A stretch of 64,000 bases of DNA, from the NCBI GenBank assembly GCA_037043015.1, contig CM073324.1, forward strand, positions 22,894,097-22,958,096, in the 5' to 3' direction. How positions within the stretch are numbered: the first letter of the stretch is position 1; each line of letters opens with the position of its first letter. Positions 33,341 through 44,930 of the stretch are shown in pieces. Both the position numbers and the translations under genes were made by a program. Below the pieces are notes generated by a model. That model searched no databases. It was not told the DNA's origin and was given only the letters and a program-made list of their open reading frames with translations. Origin of the DNA: Bryum argenteum (taxonomy: Eukaryota; Streptophyta; Bryopsida; Bryales; Bryaceae).

Positions 33341-36257
33341 ATGTATCGGCAGTGGAGGACGAGTTTCGAAAATGTCGGACCAGGGACGAAGAGGATTGAG
33401 TCGGAACCGAGGATGGCGTTGGAGGCCTCAACGTCAAGTAAGTTCCTAGCACCGATACCTACTGAAGCAGAAATTGCGAAAGGATCACTATGGGGGGACA
33501 TTGTATTCGAGGTGAAGATCGACAAGATTATCCAAGTGGAGAGTCCTTTGACAAACCATCGGGTACTCTCTGCAAAGAGAGTTAGAGAGGTTTATGACTT
33601 TATGAGACATCCAGAGAACAAGACTTGTGTGAGCAAGTTGGTTCTTCGTCCGATCAAGTACATTGTGGATGTCACTACTGACGATGGTATGGTTCGGTGA
33701 GAAGAGGTGGCATTCCCCCTCGAAAGAGCTCAACGAGAGTTCCAACGCATATTTGATACACACGGATTAGCGTCTATTCACGGTACAACACATTCTCAGT
33801 TGTGTTGGCTTCAGGAGAGGATCATTTGGGAGCCAGTGGATGGACAACACATAGTTGCAGCCTGCAATTTTGCGAAGGAAGAGGTTGCCCAACACAAACT
33901 CTCACATGCTGAGTTTATTAACATCTTTGCAATGCGGGAGGCAACATTTGTCGTATACGATGATCCTGCATTGTACCTAGCGAAGTCCGCGCGGGTCAAC
34001 AAGAAGGAATGGAATAGGACAAAATATTCCACCATGGATGAGGACTTGAGAAAGCTACGCGAGATTTGGGAGTTGTATAGGAGCCGCGATAGCTTGGTTC
34101 GGGCGGGGCGATGAACACAGGGGCTAAAGCTACGGTGTGTCTTTGCTAATCGGATCTGAGAACCTTGTTGAGGGCAACAAATGTATAACAATCAAGAGGT
34201 TGGCAAGCGGATCATGACTTGACCATTCATGCGTGGAATCCTCGGCGCGAGTGTTCTGAAGCTATCCTTCAAGTGTGCAAGGACTACGAAGATGACCATC
34301 TCTTTTATAGCGAGGAAGAGGAGAAGAAGTGGAAGGCGTTTGCGAGACAAGAACAACCTAGATCCTCTTGTGGATGTACGGGAGCGTCGGAAGCGAATGA
34401 CGATCATTGGTTGAGGCCATTGAATGTGGTTCCGATCTCTTTATCTACGGCTAGTTAAGTCTTGTGCGGCTAAGCCCAGTGGGGAGGGACGACCCACCTC
34501 CGACAATCATATTACTTTCACGCCATCAAGGATGCGTCTTGGGATCCCCGTACTATTGCGCAGTGCGATTGATCGGATCACGAGACAAGCGGCGGTCGCT
34601 AATATTACTCGTTGGTTAATGGTGTCCAACAAAGAGTCTTCACCTAATTCCATGGAAGAGTTCTTCCACATATCTCGCATCGGAAGTATTTTCCCAGGGC
34701 AAGGAGCAAATTGATGCATTTGGCGAGGACTTGGCCAAAGACACAAAAAAGCCGCATGGGCTAAACCTACACGAGAGAAGGTGCCCAAGTTGGCGGGGCA
34801 TAAGTGAACTTATTCCCACCTCCATCAAGGTTCACTATCGTGACATTGCAACAAGAACACATGGAGAAGTGGAACCATCGGCGAGATGAGGTGGTGCCAC
34901 TCCGTCGCGTGGAAGTGGGTGTTCTGAAGTTCGAAGGCCAACTCGCACCGATCACCGGATCATCTTATGGTTTGAGCTTGGAAGGATTATTTCATCCTGA
35001 TGTCCAAAGTGATTGACACAATCGTACTTATGGGTTGTTGATTGTCGGCGTGGTGGGGAAAGCGTGGAGACGGTCGCTTGGGAAGAAGAGCGATTCACCA
35101 AAGTTATTGCACAATTGTCGGCGTGGATGATAGGCGTTGAACGATGGAACGAGATTCTATTGTTACCACGGCCGTGTTTGCTAATGCCGAGTTGTTCGCG
35201 AAGCTCAAACTTCCCGGTGGCACTCAACGACATGGATGTTGGGCATTTGGCGCAAACTCGGTTGATCAGTATGCCCTCAACTTTACACATGGTGGTGGTC
35301 GATTCACAACAAGCGGTGGAACCATTTGGAGGTGTTGTTGTTTATATGCAACACCCTGATACTTCCCCAACTGTAATTATATTTACGGGGACCGTCCCAC
35401 TACCACTTGTATTTCACGATCGATGGAGTGAGACACATCAACCGTCGGAGGGTGATAGACTCGAGCGATCGCCATCCGAGCTCTCTAGACTGGTGGATGC
35501 GTATTTGCCAATTGGTTGAGGTTTGGCTGCGTATAACATTACAACGGTCATTCCGACAATCCTTCATGGAGGTTTTCATGGATCGGAGATCATTGTCATT
35601 GACGATAGCCTAGAAAGGCTAAACTTCTTGTATACAAAGTTGTTTGTCAACTTCCAAGGACAATTTCAGATCCCTGAGATGACAGGTGCAACAAGGAGCA
35701 CTAGCGTTGGCATTTCCGAGGGCGAAGATCCGATGAACATAGGTTCAGAGGAAGGCGGTAGTGAAGAGGACGAGCTTGGAGATGAAGCGGATACTTCTAT
35801 TCCAGCACCATACACATTGGCAAATTTACGACAGCCGCGTGAGTATGACACAGATGTACCCTCGCCTGATCATAACTCATGTGACGACGGACTTCATTCG
35901 TCTGTGGAACCTAATGGCTTTGAGGAAGGATCAGAGATACCGGAGGTGGTTCTAGATACTCCAATTCAAACGAGACCAATGGTGCCATCCATTCCACAAT
36001 CTACAGAATCAGCGGACACCATAGCTTTCAACGAGGCCTTCGCACCAATGATGACATTTAGAGATGGCTTTTACTATAACACCGATGGCATAAGGTACAC
36101 TCGCCACGGTGAGCCGGGCAATTACACGTACGAGGAGTCTGCGTCCATGAGTCTTCAAGATTCTATTGATCCCCCAGTGTCGCTGGCGGCAGTGGATCGT
36201 ATGGTACATGAGGCCTATGAAGGCAGTACCGGTAGGACAATGGAGGAGGATAATTAG
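33341..36257 (+). pseudogene. Decayed ParB-like / putative amino-methyltransferase protein
   Basis: 33341-33700 and 33707-34114 share one frame broken by a single TGA at 33698-33700. They contain RVLSAKRVREVYDFM, KLVLRPIKYIVDV and DGQHIVAACNFAKEE, which resemble the ParB/Srx fold (arginine-rich start, then a D-G-Q-H motif). Further on, frames shift. Pieces at 35013-35519 (EERFTKVIAQLSAW, ERSPSELSRLVDAYLPIG) and 35523-35660 (GSEIIVIDDSLERL) recall the end of bacterial-type DNA amino-methyltransferases, where a K-P-x-E-L segment and an AdoMet-site strand lie close together. The tail to 36257 is acidic and low-complexity. The ParB resemblance is moderate and the methyltransferase one tentative. 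It lies within the 11.6-kb element and looks inactive. Confidence 0.45.
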
Positions 36258-37374
36258 AGCATCAGAGATTTATAAGTAGCAAGTCAATATGATGTTTAGG
36301 TGGCATGTTAGGTTTTATTGATATGTTTGAGTAAAGTATGAGATGTTTGGTTATAGTATTATGCATGTTATATTATAGTATTTACTATCAGTTTCTAAAG
36401 TACGTTTATGAATTTTATGTATGGATTTTCATATAATATAGAGCGAGATGCTACATATTTTCTCGTTGAATAGCACATGTTGGCCTTTTATCTCTTATAA
36501 AGTATGTTTGTTGTATAAATGCCAAAAATAGTATATAAATGTCATATAGCAATGTACAACGTAGAAGTTCATAATCAAAATTGCATTGAATCTAAAAAGA
36601 AACACTATAGGAAGTTCAAGGACAAAATTGAATCTTTGAAATTCTTTAAATTTCAATTTTTGCACTCCAAGACGTGACGTTGTCCTTCATATTGATCCAT
36701 TGGGATTTGTATTCCAAAAATTTATATGGTACACAAAATAATAAAATAGATGTTGGCAATATTTGAATATAATAATTTGGTAGTATTTACAAAGCAATAA
36801 AACATGATTTAGCAACAAATTTGTTATTAAAAAAATACTATTTCTCATTAGTTTAAGTTTAGTGCCTCCACATTTAATTTTTTTTTTTTGTGTGGAATTT
36901 TTGTTGTTTTTTTTCATTTTGGAGGAAAATGTTGTTGTTTTGACATGCCATTGAGTGCACTTGGCAAAGTGCATAATTGCTTAATTGCGTGTTTATTGAT
37001 TCATTCTCTTCGGTCTCCAATGCAATCTTTCAAAAGACTGAAATAAATAATGAATCAATGTTTTGTAATATCATCTATTTTTTCTGCAAATGTTATGTAT
37101 TTAGTTCTTAAATTACTCTAGGTGTTATTTTTTATAGTGTTACAAATCATCGGCACCACCCTTGATAAGTGTTAAATGTTACTATTCCCTAAGTGTTAAC
37201 AGAAAGTTTACTCCCAACTGTGAACACTTATCGAGGTGTGAATGTAAGGGCGATGACCAATAGTAGGCGCAGGTTACCTCTTGGTCCCACCATGTCGGGC
37301 CCCATCTCGCTCTGCCGGCATGTGGACAGTGATCATTGAGAGCATTTCCACCCATCGCAAACTGAACTGAATAC

Positions 37375-37453
37375 TGGATGAATAGTAGTTCAGCTCAGGG
37401 CGGAAATGCCCTACCAACTGGCAAAACCCCTGAACTGAACTACTATTCATCCA
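37375..37453. repeat. 26-bp inverted repeat
   Basis: TGGATGAATAGTAGTTCAG and following bases (37375-37400) are repeated inverted at 37428-37453 with one mismatch and a 27-nt loop. It is probably the end or core of a small foldback element; no second copy was seen. Confidence 0.75.
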
Positions 37454-39018
37454 TTTTTCTCAGTGTGACCACCAAAACCAAGCCCTTTTGCAGGGAAGTG
37501 CATTGACCTGAACTCACAATAAAACTCACAAGAAGACAAAGGCTGATCTATTTGAGGAGGACCAGGCAGCCGCATGCCGACTTTGATTCCGCATTGTGCC
37601 CCTGATTCTGCTGCGAAACATGCGCCTCTGCTCTAGTCCCATGCCACTCGCTCAATCATCACCATGAAATGGCCTTACATGGAGGATCAGGCCGTCACAA
37701 TTTTAATTCAACCTCCTTTTTCACTTCAGGTCATTCAGGTAATTGAGGTCATGGGTGGGGCTCCTCCTCCGCCCTTACTATTCAAGGTGATGGGTTCAAT
37801 GAATTCAGTTGCTGGATTCAGTTCAGGGCACCCCTATGGGTGGGCATACCCTCAGGAATCAAACTGGTCAGATTCACTTGGTTGTCAGTCGACGCACGAG
37901 CTATGCCAATTTCGAAGCCCGAAGCAACTGCCAATATAACAGCTCTGTTATATAGTGCACTACCCACCCGCACTTGACCGTGAATGCTTTGAATGTGAAT
38001 ATCTTCTAAAGTGTGAGGAATTTTGGAGCATAAGATGACTATTTGGAAAGCTATGGAAAAATCCTAGAACCTTCAAAGATTTCAATACCATATATTAAGC
38101 TAAAATACAGTAATTAAGGGGTTGACCAGCCCCAAAGGTCCTGTTTTGGCCTCTTTTCAACATTAAGGGCTAACCACCGAAGGAGAAGCTCTTTAGTGAC
38201 CTCGAAAAGGCCCATATCTAAATCTTTGAACACAAAAAATTGGAAAATTATTATAAGAAGATCATGTTCAAAACTACCTAATTAGTACACTCATCACTCT
38301 TCATCAAATTTCACCGCAAGAATCTTGAGATATATTGAGTTAAAGTGTCAATTTCTACAAAAACGATCTATCTTTTCTAAGACAATCGACCACAATGTGG
38401 TCGATTTGGACATTAGGAACTAAATATAAGTTACTGAGACAAAATAAGGCATGTGAGTAAAGTGTGAAAATGTTATGACGAGTTGTCAAACAATGATGCA
38501 CTTAAGTATAGACTTTATGTGCCTAGATGTTTGAATTGAAGGACCACATGGGTCACAAGTATGCCCATGTTTGATTGCAAATTGAGTTCTTGAACTATCT
38601 TGGTTGCAAACAACAATATTTTCTACTCAAGTTGCATTATCAAATGTCAAATTCATGCCTTGCTTCATGTCATCAAAACTAAAGTTTAAACCACGATTAG
38701 AGATCCAAGTTAAGTTTGTATGTTATGAAATCATGTACTAGCTTTGTAGGAATATGGTAACAATATTTGACATTTAGGAGATTAATTTGTATGATATACC
38801 GTATCCTCTACCGCATTTTTGCAGTAAATAATAAATAATTTCAAAAGATGAAAACCTTCAAAATTTCAATCGATAACTAGAAAAGTCTTTCAAAATTAGT
38901 CGGTTTGCATCCTCAAATCACTTCTATTAATACAAAAGAAAATTGAAATACAATCTTTTTATTAAGTGATTGGCTTGCAATGGCAAATCAAGCCACATGT
39001 TTCCAAAGCGTAAAACAG

Positions 39019-39300
39019 AGGGGCACTTTATACTATGGACCAAGAGCCATGACTATAGTATTCTAAAATCCATGATTGGCCAATAAAGTGCTCTCTGTCC
39101 AACTTGGCTTTACACCTTGAAAAAAGGAGTATGACCACTAACTTTGAGGTCCCCAAAGTATGCTAAATTTTCCATAATGAATAATGTTTTCATGATCTCC
39201 TTGACTATAGTTAAGTTGAAGCAAATGCCTTGACTCAACTATAATCTTGAATACCAGCAAGGCTCAAAATCATTGATTGGCTAGTATTTAATTAGTTCAA
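39019..39300. repeat. CTTTATACTATGG-ended repeat, copy 1
   Basis: It starts GGGCACTTTATACTATGGAC and shares TTTGAGGTCCCCAAAGTATG and later blocks with 43517-43800 in the same orientation. The copy here seems to lack the far end. Confidence 0.55.
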
Positions 39301-39805
39301 CCCCAAAACATTTGGGTAGTCAAAGGGTTAAAAACTAGCCTAAAAACTCAAAATTTCTTATGTAAATAAATGACCATAAGAAGCAATTTGCTTGACTTCC
39401 AACCGTAGAATCTTGTAAGCATGGTGCTTTAAAGCAAATTCCTAAGATTGCATGCCATTTGAAGTTGAATGTGTACACTAAATTTGATAATTAGTGTTAG
39501 ATACACTAATTTACATAAACATGTTATAAGTTTTTACTGTTGTTCAATAATTTTACCCACTATATTGGCCAAGATGGGGGTCCTTATATAGTATGAGAAT
39601 CAATGCTCTTGGTAAATTTTTTTAAACAAAAGTAAAAACTTATAGCATTTTCAAATCTTATAATAATCTAACACTAATTATCAAATTTAGTGTAGTGATT
39701 CACTTGTAAATAGCCCTGTTCTTGGACTTCGAGGTGGAATTTTGCATTCATGGAGTATACAAATGCAAAATTGGGTTTCTAGGGAATTTTTCATCACGAA
39801 GTTAA

Positions 39806-40065
39806 CCCCTAAAGGTCCTTGATACAAGATTGTTTAAATTATCAAAAAGAACCTTCTTCTACTTCAGGTGCAAAGAAACTCAATCTAAGCATTGATTAGA
39901 AGATCCAACCGTAGGATCTTGAAGTTAACTTGACCCTTTTCTTGCATGTCAAATTTGAACCGTTAATTTTTCTCCAATGTTGAGATTATAATGGTCAAAG
40001 TTGGCTGAATTTTCTCCTTGCGGAAATTCCAAAAAGCGATTTCCGCTTTCTTGGACCTTTAGGGG
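39806..40065. mobile_element. TTAA-flanked TIR element, family A copy 2
   Basis: 260 bp with perfect 13-bp inverted ends CCCCTAAAGGTCC and TTAA on both sides (39802-39805, 40066-40069). The interior matches 5652-5904 in the opposite orientation. It is better preserved than copy 1, and the piggyBac-type signature is clear. Confidence 0.75.
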
Positions 40066-40303
40066 TTAATAAGCAAATCCACCTAAAAAAACACTTAATA
40101 TTTCTTTATCAGCTCAGAATCCTCCTTGCAATGCATATACAGTAGGTCTGAAATTCACTATTCTAGAGTGTACAATTGGAACATTGCCCATACATCCTAG
40201 GAAAGTCCATCCAAGACCGGAACAAGAAATGACATAAAGATGGCTAAACATTCAAGTAGTGGTCTGACATGACAAGGTGGATAAAATATTCTAATAATAT
40301 TAG

Positions 40304-40808
40304 GGGCAAACCACACGAGAGGAAAGGCAGTGAGTTGGATGAATAGCATTGGTTGAAATTAGCAAGTGGTTGCCACATGAGAGGAAGTAGGGAGAGTGGC
40401 AAGAATGACATGGAATTACCTCGTAGCTTTGGAATTGGCTTTGGATGTTGCTTTGGGATCTACATGGCAATGAGTTGGCAGAATAAATGCTATCACTCCA
40501 CTAGAAAGTGGGTTGGAAGTCCACATTGTAAGGAGAAAATCAAGGAAAAGAAAATTTTTTATACGCAAAGTGCCACGTTGGAGGAAGTTCCTCCCCTGCT
40601 GCTGTCGTGAGGATCCCCTAAGTTAATATTCTAATAAGGGCCATGCCACATGGGAGGAAAGGAAGATGGAAGATTTGTATTGGTTCTAATTAGCAAGTGG
40701 TTGCCACATGAGAGGAAGTAGGGAGAGTGGCAAGAGTGACATGGAGCAACTTTGTAGCTTTGGGGTTTGCTTTGGATGTTGCTTTGGGATCTACATGGCA
40801 ATGACATG
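40304..40808. repeat. Direct duplication, unit about 175 bp
   Basis: 40304-40481 and 40636-40808 share ATTAGCAAGTGGTTGCCACA, GAGGAAGTAGGGAGAGTGGC and GATGTTGCTTTGGGATCTAC in the same order. The two copies are separated by unrelated sequence of about 155 bp. Confidence 0.75.
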
Positions 40809-41143
40809 GCACATGGGAGGCACTTGAAAACTACCAGGCCCTAGGGCCTCGAAGTGGACCAGCAATTGGAGAAAAGTGGAGAAAATTCAGGAGCAGCCGC
40901 AGCAGGCAGGGGCGGCCTGCCGATGGTGTGGCATGGCCCTAAGTAATGGCTCGCAACTCGTGTTCCTTTTCTGTTTTCGGAGATGCTCATGCGAGGACCA
41001 CATTGGAGTTTGGACAGCCAGTTCAGCCGTTCCGAACAGGATATGGAGATGAGATTTTCAATAGAAGCTCTCCGGTTGGCAGTCAAGACATTTTGGAACT
41101 GGTAGTTAGAGCGACTGCAAGATTATATTAGCTCTATATGCTC

Positions 41144-41417
41144 GTTAATAGCGGGCATATATATTCTCATTTTCACGTCATCGTTAGGTGACGAGACCGC
41201 AACCATTTTTTCAATTCGACGAGGGTGTTGATTCTCGTCGTGAGAATCGGTCGAAATGATCGACCGTGCGACCACCGTGTCTGCGAATTGTGCCCGCTAT
41301 TAACGCTTGAGAGCGGGCGGGAGCTGCTGTTACGCGCGCGCGACCACAAGTCTCGCCCTGCCGGGCTCGCCCTATAGCCGCTTGCACGGCAGAACAGGCA
41401 GCTCCTGCCCGCTCTCT
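41144..41417. repeat. Adjacent GC-rich inverted repeats
   Basis: CGTTAATAGCGGGCA (41144-41158) pairs perfectly with 41291-41305. Immediately after, GAGAGCGGGCGGGAGCTGC (from 41309) pairs with the inverted copy ending at 41417. This looks like two small elements sharing an AGCGGGC motif, or one element with two nested pairs of ends. Local GC is far above the surroundings. Confidence 0.65.
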
Positions 41418-41695
41418 AGTACATAATGGTGTGTTGGATAGTTTACGAACTGCGAAAGCGTAATATTAAATCAATTGCCTTGTTCATGTTCCAGCGTTTG
41501 AGTGTGGCTCCAAAATTATTAACCGCCGGGTAACATAAGCAGATTCTCGAACTGGAGCTAGAGGTTGGACAGGTGATCATTTTCACCCCAGTGTGGGGCC
41601 AAACCGCTACTGTCCCGCCTAGTGGCCTCCCTAGTCCTGTCGATGTACTTGAAGGTGAGATCACGCTCACTCCCCTTTCTTCATAAATGAGTAAC

Positions 41696-42089
41696 TAAGG
41701 TTGAAGTACCCATAACCACCAACATAAGAAAATTCGCCCATCTGTAAATGGTCTATTTATAGTGGGTAATTGTTTTTGGGTGGCAAGATAGTTTTTAGGA
41801 AGGTTTGTAATTTTTTTATATTTTTTTGTAAAACACATGAATTAATACAAATTTTCAAACAGTAAAGTACCGCTGGACCCGTAATCAACCTATAGGGTAT
41901 GCAAAAACCACCTTAGCTGGTACAAATTTCCATTCATGATTCGACCCAAAACCACCAGCTTTTTGATTGTTTTGATTGGTCAGTTTGAATTGAGTGTTCT
42001 GACAATGCTAGTTCAGGCTAGGTGCGGTTATTGGGAGACCTACATGTTGATAGTGGGGGTGCTGGTGGTTATGGGTACTTCAACCATAT
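41696..42089. mobile_element. About 0.39-kb TIR element, copy 2
   Basis: Opposite-orientation copy of 7054-7446. Ends carry GGTTGAAGTACCCATAACCA as inverted repeats. Interior landmarks such as CCAGCTAAGGTGGTTTTTGC (inverted here) are conserved. No coding capacity. Confidence 0.7.
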
Positions 42090-42459
42090 GCTAGTTGTTG
42101 CATATGTAAGTGTGGCCGTGACAGTAGATCAGCAGAAGTGCCTATGTTGCGAGTGGGTATGATCGAGTGTCGTGTCTGTATAGAAGTCACTGGGCTCATG
42201 TCTCTGTAGGATTCGAACAACTAAATGAGCCCTTGTCTGATGCAACTCAAGCTTGCTCATTTGTATATGTTGTCAGAAATTTAAAATCCAGGTGATAGAT
42301 CAGTCAAACCAAAATTCACGCATTCACCTGGACAATACTTTCTTCTCAATTATTGATTATTCTTGTTGATCCATTGTTTGGGTTAGAATTTGCATCCAAA
42401 TCATCTAATTGCAGTCACCGTCTGCATCAGTCTCTCAATCTGGTCCGAACATGCCTAAA

Positions 42460-42728
42460 ACCCCAATTCCGTTAAAATAGCACTATGCCATGTGCCATTT
42501 TGTCACACTGGAACTTACATTTGGAACTTACATTTGTGCTCATACAAAAAGGTGTATTCTATAATATCACAATTTTTTTGGTAATATCACTTCTTTATAT
42601 ACATTGTCACACATTTTCCCTAATATCACCTTAAAATTCTGTTATATCACATAGTTTTTGAACTGTAGTTCAGAAAGTTGAGGTGTGCCATTTTCCCGGA
42701 ATAATGCCATTTTAACAGAATTGGGGTT
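42460..42728. mobile_element. MITE family F, copy 1
   Basis: Inverted ends of about 28 bp start AACCCCAATTCYGTTAAAAT, and CTAA lies outside both ends. Related copies follow at 42994-43248 and, partially, from 43305. The interior repeats AATATCAC several times. No coding capacity. Confidence 0.7.
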
Positions 42729-42993
42729 CTAATTAGTTCCGAAACGGAATAAGGTGCTCGATCATTCAAGAAAAGGAATCATGTTGTACACTTCAAGACT
42801 CAAGGTACTCCTACGGTTGTAGGTATCATTTGGTTGCTGATTGTGTATGAGGAATTGTGTTGTAGCCCTCATCTCTAGGTCAAGTGTAGCTTCATTACTA
42901 TTTGAACTAAGGTCTGAATTTTTGGTTGACAGGAAATGCCTTCTATGAAATTTTTAGAATTAGTTGAAGTTTTCATAAGCAGAGTGCGTAGAT

Positions 42994-43248
42994 CCTCAAT
43001 TTTGTTAAAATGGCACTATGCCATGTGCCATTTTGTCACACCAAATCTTACATATGTGCTCATAGGGAATGGTGTATTTTGTAATATCACAATTTTTGTA
43101 ATAATATCACTCCTTTATATACATTGTCACTCATATTCCATAATATCACCTTAAAATTCTGTTACATCACATGGTTTTTGAACTACAGTTCAGAAAATTG
43201 AGGTGTGCCATTTTACCAGAATAATGCCATTTTAACGGAATTTGGGTT
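42994..43248. mobile_element. MITE family F, copy 2
   Basis: Same orientation as copy 1, with interior blocks CACTATGCCATGTGCCATTT and TATATACATTGTCAC conserved. The left end has changed from AACCCC to ATCCTC. Confidence 0.65.
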
Positions 43249-43304
43249 AGTAGGGTCTGGGAGATTTGTTGGCATGGTGGAGCCTTTCCCACGAGGCTAT
43301 AGAG

Positions 43305-43515
43305 AACCTCAATTCCGCTAAAATGGTAGTATTCTTTGTGCTATTTTGCTAAAGCCTTGATATGCCATTTTGACTGCGTTCTAAAACATGCCATTTTACA
43401 GGCGTGTTTTTGAACTCAAGTTCGGGAATACTTTTGCTTGCAAAATGGCGCGTTTTCTAGTATCACACACATCCTCCTTAATATTAACTGATTTCATAAT
43501 ATTACACGTGTTTTC
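43305..43515. mobile_element. MITE family F, partial copy 3
   Basis: The left end AACCTCAATTCCGCTAAAAT matches the family; the interior is diverged and the right end is missing. It abuts the next repeat at 43517. Confidence 0.45.
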
Positions 43516-43516
43516 T

Positions 43517-44044
43517 AGGGTCGCTTTATACTATGGACCATGAAAATTAACCATGACCTTTTAAAATTTGTGATTGGAGAGTAAAGTGCTCTTGGTCCCA
43601 TTTGGCTTTACACTACTTTGAAAAGAAAGAGTAAGACCACTAACTTTGAGGTCCCCAAAGTATGCTAAATTTCGCATAGTGGATATTAATGTTTTCATGC
43701 TCCCCTTGATTATATTATGAGTCGAAGTAAATACCTCCACTCAACTAAAATCAAGGAGACCATGAGGCTCAAAAATCACTGATTGGCTAGTGTTCAATTA
43801 CTTAAAAAGAAAGGAGGAAAAAAGGAGAGGGTAAGAGAGAGAATGATGAAGATTTGTTTTAGGAAATTGAGCTCAAACATTTTCCTCGGTCCAAATCCAC
43901 TTTACACTACAAGAGTGACCAAGCCACTCAAAATTCCATAATTGATTTATCATGATCACGGCTCTTGGCCAAGAGCCATGACCATGAAAATTATTTTAAT
44001 TTCCCTTGTCATAACTCTTGGTACATAGTGTAAAGGGTGCCCTT
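43517..44044. repeat. CTTTAYACTATG-ended repeat, copy 2
   Basis: It starts AGGGTCGCTTTATACTATGG and ends with a roughly inverted counterpart (ACATAGTGTAAAGGGTGCCC). A similar inverted end recurs near 44370. The first 280 bp match 39019-39300. Probably a non-autonomous TIR element. Confidence 0.5.
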
Positions 44045-44930
44045 AGTCTAATATACCTTGTTTAGAAGGTGTTGGGGTAAGATTTGGGGTTACTCAATGA
44101 ATGGAGCAATTTATTTATGTCGTCAAGTGCCTTTTCTTCACGATATACCTTTCCTTACAAACCTCTCTCTCCAGAATAGTGAGAAAGTAAATGATACATA
44201 GTAGAAAACTAGGCTCATACTTGTCCCCATCTAAATTCACTTTACCCCTACAAGGAGTCACCAAGTCACTTTAAAGTCCATCTTTATTTTTTATGGTCAC
44301 AACTCTTGACCAAGAGCCATGCCTATGAATATGATTTTATTTTCTTGGTCACGACTTTTAATCCACAGTGTAAAGGGCCCCTCACACCCATTTTTATTAA
44401 ATTCGCAAATTTTACCACCAAAAATGGACTTGATTTTGAATTCAACACAACTAATTCTAAAAGAATAGATTTTGTATAAGGATATTATGGCTCTTCATAG
44501 TATCATCCCTTTATCTATGATATCTCGACAATGAGGACACTCCAAGTTATATAATAATATGAAATCTTTCATTTCATCTAAAATAGCATAATCACAAGAA
44601 GTCATTGTATCTCATTTTATTTCTAATCTCAAAGCACCATCTCAAAGCACCTAGAATTCATAGTTTTTGGAGTTCCTACCTTCCTAGGACAAATGAAAGG
44701 CAAAAAGCAACAAGAACGAAAAAGTCAACGTGCGTTGACCAAGCAAAAGCACAAGGGAAGAGGATCCGAAGGATTAGGGTTGTTCGAGGAGCTTGCATCC
44801 GAGCTCGCTCTGTTTCAAGTCCAAGGGCGATGATTCCGAAACCAGAATTCTAGCTACTCGTTGTGACTTTCGCGAATCTCTTCGCACCGCGTTCAAGCTG
44901 ACGAGAAAATTGAGCTGCCGGGATCTCAAA

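Larger units (their letters stand above)
25359..36992. mobile_element. 11.6-kb TIR transposon carrying DUF7869-type and ParB-like genes
   Basis: The left end reads ACGCGCAATTAAGCAATTA and the right end, inverted, reads ACACGCAATTAAGCAATTA. The match continues through TGCAC, then after small gaps AAGTGCACT and ATGGC. TTA lies directly outside each end (25356-25358, 36993-36995). Inside are two divergent gene remnants: minus-strand 29139-25943 with a DUF7869-type region, and plus-strand 33341-36257 with ParB-like and probable methyltransferase-like parts. Termini plus coding content make one large DNA transposon the simplest reading. The short termini and 3-bp duplication leave some chance of coincidence. 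Superfamily is unassigned. Confidence 0.65.
36996..44930. other. Gene-free repeat-rich interval
   Basis: About 8 kb without a supported gene. It holds the hairpin at 37375-37453, TTAA-type family A copy 2, the duplicated block at 40304-40808, GC-rich inverted repeats at 41144-41417, copy 2 of the 0.39-kb TIR element, three copies of a 0.27-kb MITE and a CTTTAYACTATG-ended repeat. The last few hundred bases should contain the promoter of the gene starting at 44931. Confidence 0.65.

Noticed and set aside
37664..37939. 91-codon frame near a hairpin
   Set aside because: No family resemblance; lies in repeat-rich DNA.
39310..39340. AAGGGTTAA as another TTAA-type element end
   Set aside because: No matching inverted partner with TTAA was found at a sensible distance.
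41443..41670. 75-codon minus-strand frame considered as a reverse-transcriptase fragment
   Set aside because: No catalytic or flanking motif of reverse transcriptase is present.
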